A DNA stretch of 64,000 bases from Chryseobacterium tructae (GCF_030409875.1 NZ_JAUFQR010000003.1:310001-374000), one strand, 5' to 3'. Shown: positions 1 to 9,313, numbered from the stretch's first letter. Notes: generated by a model not told the origin, from the letters alone. Numbers and translations are program-made.

Positions 1-10
1 CAATATAAAA

Positions 11-358
11 ATGAATCCCATACAAGAGTATTTCTACAGAATCGAAGAGCCTGAAAGAAGTACTCTTCTTTTTTTAAGGGAAACAATCTTAGCTTCAGAT
101 CCTGAACACCTGACAGAAACATTAAGCTTTGGACTTCCCTTCATCAAATACAAAAAGAAAATGCTGTGCTATTTTTATTACAGCAAAAAATACAAGAAAC
201 ACTACCTCAGTTTTTATCATGGTGATAAGCTGGATTATCCGGAACTGGCGCAAGATGGAAGAAAGAAGTTTAAGATCCTTTTAATTGATGTGGAAGAAGA
301 TTTACCCGTAGAGTTCATATTGAACCTGCTGGAAGAAATCAAAACTTATATAAAATAA
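11..358 (+). CDS. DUF1801-like (YdhG-type) domain protein
   Basis: A 115-residue soluble protein with no signal peptide. It has the DUF1801 pattern: an N-terminal helix of the type IxEYFYRIEEPER, then ETLSFGLPFIKYKKKMLCYFYY, followed by a lysine-rich strand. Members of this family are small cytoplasmic alpha/beta proteins related to the SufE/frataxin-like fold, and no reaction is established for them. The start at 11 is the first ATG after an A-rich stretch, and the length is normal for the family. A strong hairpin follows directly, so it is probably a single-gene transcript unless it is joined to something upstream of the window. The family call is by recognition of the pattern only. Confidence 0.7.
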   Translation: MNPIQEYFYRIEEPERSTLLFLRETILASDPEHLTETLSFGLPFIKYKKKMLCYFYYSKKYKKHYLSFYHGDKLDYPELAQDGRKKFKILLIDVEEDLPVEFILNLLEEIKTYIK

Positions 359-360
359 AA

Positions 361-395
361 ACTCCGGTACAAATAATTGCACCGGAGTCTTCTTT
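361..395. terminator. Intrinsic terminator, probably bidirectional
   Basis: Perfect 8-bp arms ACTCCGGT (361-368) and ACCGGAGT (381-388) with a 12-nt loop, followed by a T-rich tract. It lies between two convergent genes (stops at 358 and 407) and can serve both. Confidence 0.85.
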
Positions 396-406
396 AAAAA
401 AACTTA

Positions 407-2217
407 TCATTTTGTGTTTATTCCACTGAATTCTGCTCTTTTAATTGCCCAAGCAAGAGCGTTTGCATAGAATATCGAGTTATACACCTCCATTTCATAA
501 GCAGCCGCCCCATTTCCATAACTGGGTTTAGCTATTGGCTTATAATTAGTATCTGCGTAGAACGGGCATATTATATCTGAGGTATTTGGGGAGGCCACGG
601 ATCCACACTGAGAGTTGAATCCCCCATCTCCTACCCAGATGAAGTTAAGTGTATTATGCTTAAATGCTGTTACCCTTCCTATAGTTCCTGACGGTGAAGC
701 GGTAGAGATATTGGTATCGCCTGAATATACTGTAATTTCACTTGAAGGCAGTCCTGTTGCATAGGTTGTAGAAGAAGCATCTTCTCCCACTGTAGTCCTC
801 GTATATCTCCAAAGGGACCGTTCAGTATTTCATCATTAGTCAGTGGCAGTTTATAGATCGCTCCTGCACTGTTTACACTTCCTGTATTGACTGATCCATC
901 AAAAACATTTCTGAAAAGATTCTGCATTCCACCATTACTTTCAGAATAAGCAACGATTACCCCTCCTTTTGCCAGATAGTTCTTTAATACCTGTGCTTCT
1001 GCAGCATTCATTCCCCATGCATATCCTATTACAATAATATCTACAGGATTTGACCCGGTTGTCCAGCTTGTCAACTGTGTAGCGTTCGGGCTGTCTGTAC
1101 CATCTATGATCTGATCCCAGCCCTCATATTTTACAATACTGTTGGCCAATGTTCCAAAATTAGCAGCAGCTTTAGTCACCATACCCGATGGAGAAGTTCC
1201 CGATACATTATAGCCACAACCATTGGGTGCTGCTCCGATCGTTAAAAGTTTTTTCTTTGGAACAACCACGATAACATTTACCGCACATGTTGTTGAAACC
1301 CCACCTTGACTGTCCGAAGTAATCGTTATCGTCTTTATAGTTGTGGAAGAAGGAGAACCTGTCCCCTGAAGCACAACATTCTGATTTCCTGTAGCTGTAA
1401 AAGTTCCTGAACCTTTGAAGGAAATTCCATCTACAGTATTGGTGGTAATCGTATAGCTTCCCAATGCTGAAACGTTTACCGGCAAAGTAATGGTATTGGA
1501 AGCAGTAAGAGCCGTTCCTACTTTATAAACTCCATTCACCGTTGCACTTCCACAGCTCATCGTATAAGATCCCGCAGGACTGAGAACAGTAATAGATACC
1601 GGAGGCGTGCAGGTTACATCAATACCATTGCCGTTAAGGGCTACTTCGTCAGTCTGGATATTCTGAGGGTTACCCTGACCTGAAATCTGTAGGGTTTGTA
1701 TTCCTGTGTTCAGAAATACTCCTGTTCCATAGAAATTATATCCGTTTGAGGTGGTTCCGGAAATTGTATAATTTCCTACTTTCGTTACATTAACTTTCAC
1801 ATTTAAGTAATTAGAATTGGTAAGATCCTTACCTTTTACATAACTACCCATGGCCTGGGTGGCGGAACAATCTATAGTAAAGACTCCTTTTCCCATCTGT
1901 CCGCATACACTTTTCCATTCATCATCTGCAAAGCTCCAGTAGTTGAAACAGTCTTCTGTAGTATTGTAGATCGTTAAGCCATCATCATTGGTCTTATTGA
2001 TTGTAATGGCATTCCGTTGTAGTTCAGTAAGCCGGGGAATAAGCATTCCTTTGTTATTATTTCCTGAAACAACGTCAAGAACAGAATTCAAATTGGGGGA
2101 AGCAGTATTAATTCCCACAGCCCCATTATTGGTTTGCGAATACAATCTTCCAAAGGCAGAAAGCAGCATAATAAGCAAAACATTCACCAAAGGCATTTTC
2201 AATTTTGTGTCCATCAT
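407..2217 (-). CDS. Secreted surface protein with Ig-like repeats and a GATase-like C-terminal domain (frameshifted as assembled)
   Basis: Two overlapping frames (679-2217 and 407-790) make one protein of about 603 residues if one base (likely A) is restored near 796, giving ...DIRGTTVGEDA.... A signal peptide (about residues 1-28, ending LYSQ) is followed by the Bacteroidota module GAVGINTASPN...LDV...GMLIPRL, which is common at the head of secreted proteins. Next come Ser/Thr-rich Ig-like segments with repeated SYT(I/M) and GTG motifs. The C-terminal third (from about KKLLTIGAAPNGCG) has alternating hydrophobic strands such as VDIIVIGYAWG and GGVIVAYSE, suggesting a ThuA or class I glutamine-amidotransferase-like fold; this is inference. 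I see no clear T9SS tail. It is probably cell-surface or periplasmic and its function is unknown. Confidence 0.7.
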
Positions 2218-2320
2218 TTATTAAGTTATAATTTTTTTAATGATTAAATTTTTTCTTAGTCATTTAACCAACACAAAATTATCATCCACAAATCATTACA
2301 AATCAAATTGCCTTACGCAA

Positions 2321-2338
2321 TACTACTCACGCGTAGTA
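2321..2338. promoter_or_regulatory. Inverted repeat TACTAC-N6-GTAGTA, candidate operator
   Basis: Perfect 6-bp arms around the spacer TCACGC, 103 bp upstream of the secreted protein start at 2217. Related sites occur at 3238-3255 and 4524-4541. Confidence 0.55.
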
Positions 2339-2438
2339 AAACTCATAATAGACATGAATAAAGCACCTTCATCTCTTCAATAATTCTTCAATAACTTCAG
2401 CCAAAAGCATCAACCTGCGATTTGAAACGAAATTCATT

Positions 2439-2759
2439 TCATATTTTAAAAATAGATTTCCATTTGGTAATTGTGTTTCTGCTTATCTTAAAATCATTAC
2501 TTATCTGCATGTTGCTAAGCCTATTTTGTTTCTGATATCTAAGAATTTTTACAATAGATTCTTCATCATAGGAACGAAGTCTCTGATTACTGAACCCAAT
2601 CATGTATTCCGGTTCTCCAAAAACCAGTTTATTAAATGTCAGGACATCCAGAGCTGAATTCAATGTATCAAGCTTGTTTCTTACTTCAATATCAATCCAT
2701 CTTTCAGGAAATTTTTCCTGCAGTATATCTGAATAGATTTGTTTATAGTCCGGAGTCAT
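2439..2759 (-). CDS. Small HTH protein (transposase-like HTH)
   Basis: A 106-residue protein. Its C-terminal 45 residues (SYDEESIVKILRYQKQNRLSN...SRNTITKWKSIFK) form a helix-turn-helix of the type found in transposase N-termini and phage-like regulators. The N-terminal half is helical and unassigned. It starts one base after the stop of the HTH gene at 2761-3174, so the two are almost certainly co-transcribed and the upstream gene has a similar HTH. There is no catalytic transposase domain and no terminal inverted repeats, so I read it as a DNA-binding regulator or a domesticated remnant rather than an active insertion sequence. Its target is unknown. Confidence 0.6.
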   Translation of the reverse strand: MTPDYKQIYSDILQEKFPERWIDIEVRNKLDTLNSALDVLTFNKLVFGEPEYMIGFSNQRLRSYDEESIVKILRYQKQNRLSNMQISNDFKISRNTITKWKSIFKI

Positions 2760-2760
2760 A

Positions 2761-3174
2761 TTATATTTTTTTCAGCCATTTATGAAGCGTTGTCTTAGGA
2801 ATCTTATATCTGGTAATAACTTCATTGGAAGACATGGCTCCGGATCTTATCTTCTCCAGTATAAAGTTTTTCACTTCCTGTGTATAGATACTTTTTCTGA
2901 AAACCATCGTATCTTCTCGTTGTTTTATGGTGGTATCCGTTCTGGAATAAGGAGCATATAGTATTAGGTGGCCAGTATAAAATCTAAAAAAATCAAATTT
3001 TAAAAGCTTACACCACTTCAACAGGATATCTGTATCAATACTTTTATCACGAAACATGCCCTCAACCTCACTTTCTGTTTTACTTAAAAATTTCGTAATC
3101 CGTTCCATTGAAATCTGTTGTTCTGACACCTTAGACTGTATCAGTGTTCCAATATGAATGTTTTTAATATTCAT
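2761..3174 (-). CDS. HTH protein with C-terminal transposase-type HTH
   Basis: A 137-residue protein. The N-terminal 60 residues (IGTLIQSKVSEQQISMERITKFL) resemble an XRE/Cro-like module, and the C-terminal segment (SSNEVITRYKIPKTTLHKWLKK) is a helix-turn-helix of the IS3-like transposase type. It is the first gene of a two-gene unit with the HTH protein at 2439-2759. An inverted repeat of the TACTAC/GTAGTA kind lies about 64 bp upstream. I infer a transcriptional regulator; nothing in the sequence shows what it controls. The start is the first ATG after an AT-rich leader. Confidence 0.6.
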   Translation of the reverse strand: MNIKNIHIGTLIQSKVSEQQISMERITKFLSKTESEVEGMFRDKSIDTDILLKWCKLLKFDFFRFYTGHLILYAPYSRTDTTIKQREDTMVFRKSIYTQEVKNFILEKIRSGAMSSNEVITRYKIPKTTLHKWLKKI

Positions 3175-3237
3175 TGTGTTATTTTAAAGTAAAAATATAA
3201 ACAGTGAGCAAAAAAAATAACATCCACACCTACTCAA

Positions 3238-3255
3238 AACTACGTATAAGTAGTA
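3238..3255. promoter_or_regulatory. Inverted repeat AACTAC-N6-GTAGTA, candidate operator
   Basis: Same geometry as the repeat at 2321-2338, with five of six arm bases complementary and spacer GTATAA. It lies between the LuxR-type regulator and the HTH pair. Confidence 0.45.
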
Positions 3256-3274
3256 AAACTTAGAATTATAAAGT

Positions 3275-4288
3275 TTAAATCTTGATAAGAAAGCTATTGA
3301 TGTTTATTTCAGAGGAAATATTCAATTTTTTTCGAATCCTGTATTTTTTGCTTTCAACAGCACGAATACTATTATTGGTACATTGTGCTATCCTTTTAGT
3401 ATCAAAATCAAGCTTCATCAATGCACAAAAAAATAGCTCCGAATGAATAAGGCTAGGACTTATCTTTAAAATTTCCGGGATGAAGTGTGGAAAGAAAATC
3501 TGAAATTTATCAAAAAAAACAGGAGAATTATTTTCTGCAAGATTTAAAATTTCCTGAATATTATCTTCAGAAAGGTTATTGATAAGCATTTGGTGCTTCA
3601 TTAATTCTGCATTGGTCTTTACTAAGTCTTTGATGGTGGAATCCTTTATTTCTTTTTCGTGAATCAACCCCTTGATCAGCGCATCTTTTTGAGTAATAAA
3701 AACAATATCCATTACAAAAGAAGCAATAGAAAATAAGATATTCCAAAGTCGTAAAGTCCTGAAATCATTCTTTTTTAAAAATTTGCTTTTAGAAAGTAAA
3801 TCAAAATCAAAATACAGACAGACAATAAAATTGATGCTGATAATAAAAGCAATAAAATAGATAGAAAACGAATCTGTTTTGTAATTGAGAAAAAAAGGGA
3901 CTGCAAACAAAAGACAAAAATAAAAATATTCTACACCTGCGTTTTTATAAGTGTAGATATGAAAAAAACTAACAATAATCGTAAGTAAAACAAAGATAGA
4001 AATAATAGAGATTTTCAACATTTTTCCAAATCGTTCTGTTTTTCCTTTTATTGCCATCAGAAATAACCAGAAAAAGGTGATTACAGAAAGAAATATTGAA
4101 ATAATCATATCCCCGAAAAAAGCAATGATAAAAATAGAGTAAAACAGGAATATGAAAAACAATAGAAACAGATATCGGTTAATAAGATTTCCGTAATCAG
4201 CTTCACTTTTCTCTACTTCATTATTAATCATCTTAAAAAAAAAATTATAAATCATTTTAGTGTTTATTATGTTCCAATAAAAGTTCAA
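3275..4288 (-). CDS. Membrane protein with C-terminal LuxR-type HTH
   Basis: A 337-residue protein. About six or seven hydrophobic segments fill residues 35-195, followed by a charged helical linker that may be a coiled coil (KEIKDSTIKDLVKTNAELMKHQ). The C-terminal LuxR-type helix-turn-helix contains FFCALMKLDFDTKRIAQCTNNSIRAVESKKYRIRKKL. This is a membrane-anchored one-component regulator layout seen in Bacteroidota, where the membrane part senses and the tail binds DNA; that reading is inference. Alternative starts exist at Met12 and Met20, so the true N-terminus is uncertain. A related inverted repeat lies 236 bp upstream, so it may regulate itself and its two downstream neighbours. Confidence 0.65.
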   Translation of the reverse strand: MNFYWNIINTKMIYNFFFKMINNEVEKSEADYGNLINRYLFLLFFIFLFYSIFIIAFFGDMIISIFLSVITFFWLFLMAIKGKTERFGKMLKISIISIFVLLTIIVSFFHIYTYKNAGVEYFYFCLLFAVPFFLNYKTDSFSIYFIAFIISINFIVCLYFDFDLLSKSKFLKKNDFRTLRLWNILFSIASFVMDIVFITQKDALIKGLIHEKEIKDSTIKDLVKTNAELMKHQMLINNLSEDNIQEILNLAENNSPVFFDKFQIFFPHFIPEILKISPSLIHSELFFCALMKLDFDTKRIAQCTNNSIRAVESKKYRIRKKLNISSEININSFLIKI

Positions 4289-4523
4289 TCCTATTCAGCA
4301 AAATTCATTCTCTCCTTAGAGTTCTTTTCAGGTATAATAAAGCCTACAAAAGAATTGCTTATTATTTTTATTTGGTAAAGGAGGGTGATTTAAGTCGTTT
4401 TTATTAAGGTTCAAATTACTCAGAATTCAAGGTTGCAATTAATCGGATTTTAACCATTACAAGTATTATTATAACACAAAATTACCTATCTCAATAGGAA
4501 AAAGATCACTTCGGAATACTCAA

Positions 4524-4541
4524 TACTACTCATGCGTATTT
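4524..4541. promoter_or_regulatory. Partial copy of the TACTAC/GTAGTA repeat
   Basis: The left arm TACTAC and spacer TCATGC match the 2321-2338 site in 11 of 12 bases; the right arm reads GTATTT and is only half conserved. It lies upstream of the LuxR-type regulator gene. Confidence 0.4.
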
Positions 4542-4580
4542 AAACTCGGCTCAAGGGAATAGGGATTGTTTTAAATAAAA

Positions 4581-4605
4581 AGAGAGAACCTGTATGGTTC
4601 TCTCT
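4581..4605 (-). terminator. Intrinsic terminator of the LUD-cdsA-psd operon
   Basis: Perfect 10-bp arms AGAGAGAACC and GGTTCTCTCT with a 5-nt loop. On the minus strand a T-rich tract follows, directly downstream of the psd stop. Confidence 0.85.
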
Positions 4606-4637
4606 TGATTTTTTATAGTAAATAAAAATTGTAAATT

Positions 4638-5291
4638 TTAATGCTTTAGTTTAGCAATAACATCCAGACCTCCTTTGGTAATGTCTCCGATCTTACAGAT
4701 TATCTCCGTATCCAAAGGCAGGAATACGTCCATTCTTGATCCGAATTTGATAAATCCAAACTCATGTCCAGCTTTGGCCTGATCGCCCTCATTACAGTAG
4801 AATACGATCCTTCTGGCTACATATCCTGCAATTTGTCTGAAAACCACCTTATGGTTGGTTAACGTTTCAATAGCTACCGTCGTTCTTTCGTTCTCTGTAG
4901 AAGACTTCTCATGCCAAGCGACAAGATATTTTCCCGGGTGGTATTTCTTATACACCACCTTTCCGGTAACCGGATATCTACAAATATGAACGTTCAAAGG
5001 AGACATGAAGATAGAAACCTGAATGGCTTTTCCTTTAATGAATTCATTTTCTTCCACTTCTTTGATCATTACTACTTTTCCGTCAACCGGAGCTATTACA
5101 TTCTCTTTGTGATCAAGAATAGTACGGCTTGGAACTCTGAAAAACCAGAATATAAGACAGTAAATAACCAACAAAGGTGCGATGATCAACAAGGACCATA
5201 TTTTAAGGAAATAGATTGCTAATGCACCCAATACCAGAAAAAGTATTGTTGCTACTGTAATTGTTCCTTTTGATTCTCTATGCAATTTCAT
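4638..5291 (-). CDS. psd: Phosphatidylserine decarboxylase family protein
   Basis: A 217-residue enzyme of the short (archaetidylserine/PSD-A-like) type. It converts phosphatidylserine to phosphatidylethanolamine at the inner membrane, using a pyruvoyl group made by self-cleavage. Two hydrophobic segments (about residues 11-52) anchor it. APVDGKV (67-73), the SIFMSPLNVHICRYP block (93-107) and the self-cleavage site Gly184-Ser185 in KFGSRMD are visible. It follows cdsA by 4 bp, so substrate supply and decarboxylation are probably co-expressed. A terminator follows. The length is normal and no key residue is missing. Confidence 0.93.
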   Translation of the reverse strand: MKLHRESKGTITVATILFLVLGALAIYFLKIWSLLIIAPLLVIYCLIFWFFRVPSRTILDHKENVIAPVDGKVVMIKEVEENEFIKGKAIQVSIFMSPLNVHICRYPVTGKVVYKKYHPGKYLVAWHEKSSTENERTTVAIETLTNHKVVFRQIAGYVARRIVFYCNEGDQAKAGHEFGFIKFGSRMDVFLPLDTEIICKIGDITKGGLDVIAKLKH

Positions 5292-5295
5292 GAGA

Positions 5296-6168
5296 CTATA
5301 TAAATTTTTCTAAAATAAAGTACAAATATACGACAGGAACGCAGATAATAAAACTATCTAGTCTATCTAATACACCTCCATGTCCAGGAATGATGTTTCC
5401 ACTGTCCTTCACACCGAAATTTCTCTTCAGCTGGCTTTCTACTAAATCACCCAAAGGAGCAAATGCTGCTATTAAAAATCCTACAACCATCCAGTTTCCT
5501 CTCAACTCAGGTTGGTAATGTTCAATAAAGTAAGATAATACTAAGGTTAAAACAACACCTCCGGCATACCCTTCCCATGTTTTTTTAGGGGAAATTTTAG
5601 GAGCCATCTTATGTTTTCCGAAGAACTTTCCTACAAGATAAGCAAAGGTATCGCTGCTCCAGATCAAAATAAAAAGGAAAAGAACTTCCAGAGAAAAATT
5701 ATCACTATAACTGGAGAACTTAGGTAATCCTAATGCAAAACTGAATGGCAGAGCCACATAAATGACCGTAAAAATCAGTTTACCACTATCAAAATATAGT
5801 TCGTTAGGAAATTTGAATAAAGTAACTACAGCTATTCCAATCAAAGCCAGGGCTAATATTTCGCTTAATCTGAAATCAAAGAAGAAATCGTGGTGAAAAT
5901 ACCGCTTGGAAAAAATATAGAATATGAAAATGACCAATGGATAGACTACCCATTTTTCATATCCTTTTCCGAATTTCATGATTTTAACACATTCCCAAGT
6001 TCCTACAAGCAGCAAAAAGCTTATTAGTCCATAATAAAGATACTGCTGCTGGATAAGACCAGGGAAAATACCGTTGATAAGTTGTGCTCCTAACGGAGTC
6101 GAACAAAGAATGATAATGGCTACATAAACAAGGCCTGAGATGGTTCTTTGAATGAGATTTTTGTCCAA
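5296..6168 (-). CDS. cdsA: Phosphatidate cytidylyltransferase (CDP-diacylglycerol synthase)
   Basis: A 290-residue integral membrane enzyme with about eight hydrophobic segments. It makes CDP-diacylglycerol from CTP and phosphatidic acid. The C-terminal signature is complete: SDTFAYLVGKFFGKHK, then SPKKTWEG, then PLGDLVESQLKR, and KDSGNIIPGHGGVLDRLDS. The last block holds the Asp residues that bind metal. It sits between the LUD protein (24 bp upstream) and psd (4 bp downstream) on one strand, which fits a phospholipid operon. Confidence 0.95.
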   Translation of the reverse strand: MDKNLIQRTISGLVYVAIIILCSTPLGAQLINGIFPGLIQQQYLYYGLISFLLLVGTWECVKIMKFGKGYEKWVVYPLVIFIFYIFSKRYFHHDFFFDFRLSEILALALIGIAVVTLFKFPNELYFDSGKLIFTVIYVALPFSFALGLPKFSSYSDNFSLEVLFLFILIWSSDTFAYLVGKFFGKHKMAPKISPKKTWEGYAGGVVLTLVLSYFIEHYQPELRGNWMVVGFLIAAFAPLGDLVESQLKRNFGVKDSGNIIPGHGGVLDRLDSFIICVPVVYLYFILEKFI

Positions 6169-6192
6169 GATTTAAAATTTAGAAGTGGGTGC

Positions 6193-6774
6193 TTAATCTT
6201 CAAGCAACAATAAAAACAGTTTTGTACTGGAATTGGAAGAACTGTCCATTTTAGACTGGCTTCCACTGATGGAAGTAAGGTTCTTGATATTTCCGTTTCT
6301 TTTTATTTTCCCCATAGCATCATTCAGGTTGTTTACAATCTGCGAAACATTGGCAATGATAATAATTTTATCCGGTAGCCTTGAAGAATGATAATGAAGA
6401 ATATTATTATGGGAAAGCATTATTCTTCCGTCGTAAGCAATCAGGTATTCACAGGTGATGAATGTTGCATCATTTGACGGTTGCAATTCTGAGGTATAAG
6501 TAGTTTTCACAACATTTAAAAAGTTCTGAAGTTCCTTATCCCAGCAGAAAAGGTTGTTTATCCCCTCTATTTTGATAATTTGATTTAAAGTTTGTAGAGC
6601 CTCCGCTTCATCTGCACAATAATTAAAAAATCCCCCCGAATGCGTAAATAATTGCGCAAACTTATAGTCAAGATCCGCATTTTTCAGCGAATCCCCAAGC
6701 TTCTCCAGGCTCTGTTTTTCCTCTTCTTCAGGCTGGTTGGTAAGTTTGCTTACAATCCTCTTGAATAAATTCAA
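6193..6774 (-). CDS. LUD-domain (LutC/YkgG-like) protein
   Basis: A 193-residue cytoplasmic protein. The central part (GGFFNYCADEAEALQTLNQII..., then ATFITCEYLIAYDGRIMLSHN...IIIIANVSQIVNNL) has the pattern of the LUD domain of lactate-utilisation protein LutC. Lactate oxidation partners (lutA, lutB) are absent, so a role in lactate use is not supported here. It is the first gene of the unit with cdsA and psd, and a -7-like element lies 28 bp upstream. The last 25 residues are Ser-rich (SGSQSKMDSSSNSSTK). Real function unknown. Confidence 0.65.
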   Translation of the reverse strand: MNLFKRIVSKLTNQPEEEEKQSLEKLGDSLKNADLDYKFAQLFTHSGGFFNYCADEAEALQTLNQIIKIEGINNLFCWDKELQNFLNVVKTTYTSELQPSNDATFITCEYLIAYDGRIMLSHNNILHYHSSRLPDKIIIIANVSQIVNNLNDAMGKIKRNGNIKNLTSISGSQSKMDSSSNSSTKLFLLLLED

Positions 6775-6801
6775 CTTAATCTATTTTTAGTCAACTTTAT
6801 A

Positions 6802-6809
6802 CAAAAATA
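6802..6809 (-). promoter_or_regulatory. -7 promoter element TATTTTTG
   Basis: Matches the Bacteroidota TAnnTTTG -7 consensus 28 bp upstream of the LUD protein start. No convincing -33 TTTG was found at the usual distance. Confidence 0.4.
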
Positions 6810-6854
6810 GAAAATAAATTACAATAGATTCCAAAATATCTCCTTAAATATGAA

Positions 6855-6886
6855 AAAACCTGACAATTTTAGAGTTGTCAGGTTTT
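6855..6886 (-). terminator. Intrinsic terminator of ftsH
   Basis: Perfect 12-bp arms AAAACCTGACAA and TTGTCAGGTTTT with an 8-nt loop, A/T-flanked on both sides, immediately after the ftsH stop. Confidence 0.88.
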
Positions 6887-6908
6887 ATTTATCCTATTTA
6901 AAAGGCTT

Positions 6909-8926
6909 TTAAAGCTGTGTTGGGCTTTCAGGAGCCTGTATTTCGCTTTCGTCCTCTTTCTCTTTAATCTGAGGGATATCCAATACTTCCGGAGCTTTCT
7001 CAGGGATTGTATTGGTCACAGGTTTCTCTGTTAATTCAGGATCCCATGCTCTCTTTCCGAAAATCTCTTCAAGGTCTTCACGGAAGATCACTTCTTTTTC
7101 TAAAAGCTTGTTAGCAAGAGCATCTAATTTATCCTTATTTTCTGTAAGAATTTTTATCGCTCTGTCATATTGTTCACTTACAAATCTCTTGATTTCATCA
7201 TCAATCACCTCTGCTGTTTTCTCAGAATATGGCTTAGAGAATGAATAATCAGACTGACCTGAACTATCATAATAAGAAACGTGCCCTACTTTTTCACTCA
7301 AACCATAGATGGTCACCATTGAATTAGCTTGTTTGTATGCTCTTTCAAGGTCATTCTGAGCGCCTGTAGAATAATCTCCTAATGCTACTTGTTCTGCTGC
7401 TCTTCCTCCTAAAAGTGAACACATCTCATCAAGTAATTGTTCAGTGGTTGTAATCTGTCTCTCTTCTGGTAAATACCATGCTGCTCCTAAAGAACGTCCT
7501 CTTGGTACAATTGTTACCTTCAACAATGGTGAGGCATGCTCAGTAAGCCAAGAAACGGTTGCGTGACCAGCTTCGTGGAATGCAATTCTTCTCTTCTCAG
7601 AAGGTTTGATCGCTTTATTCTTTTTCTCAAGACCGCCGATAATTCTATCTACCGCATCAAGGAAATCTTGTTTTACAACAAATTCGTGACTGTTTCTCGC
7701 TGCAATAAGAGCCGCTTCATTACATAAATTAGCGATATCTGCACCACTGAAACCAGGAGTTTGTTTTGCTAAGAAATCTCTATCTACACTATCATCAAGC
7801 TTGATTTTCTTTAAGTGAACATCAAGAATCTGTCTTCTTTCGTGCAATTCAGGAAGGTCTACATAGATTGAACGGTCAAAACGTCCTGCTCTCATCAAAG
7901 CTTTATCAAGGATATCCGCTCTGTTGGTTGCAGCCATTACAATAACGTTCGTATCAGTTCCGAAACCATCCATTTCAGTAAGAAGCTGGTTCAATGTATT
8001 CTCTCTTTCGTCATTCCCACCAGAGAAATTATTTTTCCTCTCGCACGTCCGATAGCATCAATCTCATCAATAAAGATGATCGCCGGAGATTTAGCTTTAG
8101 CCTGAGCAAAAAGATCTCTTACTCTTGACGCTCCTACTCCTACAAACATTTCCACAAAATCAGATCCTGAAAGTGAGAAGAACGGAACTTTAGCTTCTCC
8201 TGCAACAGCTTTAGCCAATAAGGTTTTACCTGTTCCCGGAGGCCCTACTAAAAGAACACCTTTAGGAATTTTACCTCCTAATTTCGTGTATTTTTCAGAG
8301 TTTTTCAAGAAATCTACAACTTCCTGAACTTCTTCTTTAGCTCCTTCTAATCCTGCAACATCTTTAAATGTTACCTGAATTCTTTCTTTTTCATCGAAAA
8401 GCTTAGCTTTAGATTTCCCGATAGAGAAAATCTGTCCACCAGGGCCTCCGCCACCACCCATCTTTCTGAAAAGAAGGAAGTAGAATAATCCCAGAATGGC
8501 GATCCAGATCAATGCAGAGATTAAAATATCTGCGAAAGGGCTTTTTCCGGTTCCATAATCTTTTGCTGTTTTAATAGCAGGATTTGTTGCCTTGATCTGT
8601 TCAAATTTCTGAAGGAAAAGTTGAAGATCTCCATATTTTACAGAATAATCTGCTTTAGGAGCCATATCTAAAGCTGAAAAAGGATTATTTTCCTTTCCGG
8701 TTTTGGAAACCATTGCTGATTTTGCTTCTTTGGTAAGGAAAACATCAGCTTTCTCTATGTCTTTGTATATAATTATATTCTGAACTTTCCCTGCCTGCAT
8801 TTCTCTAAAGAAACCATCTTCATCAATAGTTTTTGCTGTATCTCCGCCAAGGAAATTGGAACCAAAGAAAAGCAAAAGAGCTATGATTGCAATAGGAAAG
8901 AACCAATTGAATCCTTTGTTATTCAT
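6909..8926 (-). CDS. ftsH: ATP-dependent zinc metalloprotease FtsH (frameshifted as assembled)
   Basis: A membrane-bound AAA+ protease that degrades misfolded membrane proteins and short-lived regulators. Restoring one A in the run complementary to 8032-8036 gives a 672-residue protein reading [17 protein letters not shown] across the break. Two membrane segments (about 8-26 and 131-153) flank a periplasmic region. Walker A GPPGTGKT is at 228-235, followed by the Walker B motif FIDEIDAIG. The second AAA block [11 protein letters not shown] and the zinc site HEAGH (about 451-455) lie after the break. A Pro/Glu-rich tail closes the protein. Because FtsH is normally essential, the break is almost certainly an artefact. 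It lies 21 bp after rsfS on the same strand. Confidence 0.93.
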
Positions 8927-8947
8927 TTAGACTTTTTAAAATTTTTA

Positions 8948-9313
8948 TTATTCATTTTCAATTTTGGTAATGACTGCGTCACCCCAAAGTTCTTCGATAT
9001 CGTAATATTCACGCGCTTCTTTTTGGAAAATGTGAACCACTACTGAAACATAATCTACCAATACCCACATTGAGTTTTCTGTACCCTCTACATGCCAAGG
9101 TCTGTCTTTCAGATCGTTTCTCACTTTTTTCTCAACACTTCCAGCCAATGCTGAAACTTGTGTATTCGAGTTTCCGCTACATATTACGAACGTTTCCGCT
9201 ACTGAGTTTTCAATGTTTGAAAGATCGAAGATCATGATATCTTCTCCCTTCACATCTTGAATTGCTTCAACGATTTTATCTATTAGTGCTTGTTTTTCTG
9301 CTGTTTTATTCAT
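8948..9313 (-). CDS. rsfS: Ribosome silencing factor RsfS (Iojap)
   Basis: A 121-residue protein of normal length. Family blocks are present: KGEDIMIFDLSNIENSVAETFVICSGNSNTQVSALA, then RPWHVEGTENSMWVLVDYVSVVVHIFQKEAREYYDIEELWGDA. RsfS binds ribosomal protein uL14 and blocks subunit joining in poor nutrient conditions. It is upstream of ftsH on the same strand and divergent from birA. A TAAATTTG -7-like element lies at 9334-9341 on the minus strand, about 20 bp upstream of the start. Confidence 0.95.
   Translation of the reverse strand: MNKTAEKQALIDKIVEAIQDVKGEDIMIFDLSNIENSVAETFVICSGNSNTQVSALAGSVEKKVRNDLKDRPWHVEGTENSMWVLVDYVSVVVHIFQKEAREYYDIEELWGDAVITKIENE

Larger units (their letters stand above)
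4289..4637. other. Gene-free region with a regulatory repeat and a terminator
   Basis: 349 bp of AT-rich sequence. The only structures I can support are the partial inverted repeat at 4524-4541 and the hairpin at 4581-4605. No RNA gene or conserved small ORF was seen. Confidence 0.6.

Noticed and set aside
2439..3174. Complete insertion sequence
   Set aside because: Only HTH parts are present; no DDE catalytic domain, no terminal inverted repeats and no target duplication were seen.
8032..8036. Programmed frameshift or phase variation in ftsH
   Set aside because: The A run is only five bases, similar breaks occur in many unrelated genes, and FtsH is needed for growth in most bacteria. Sequence error explains it better.
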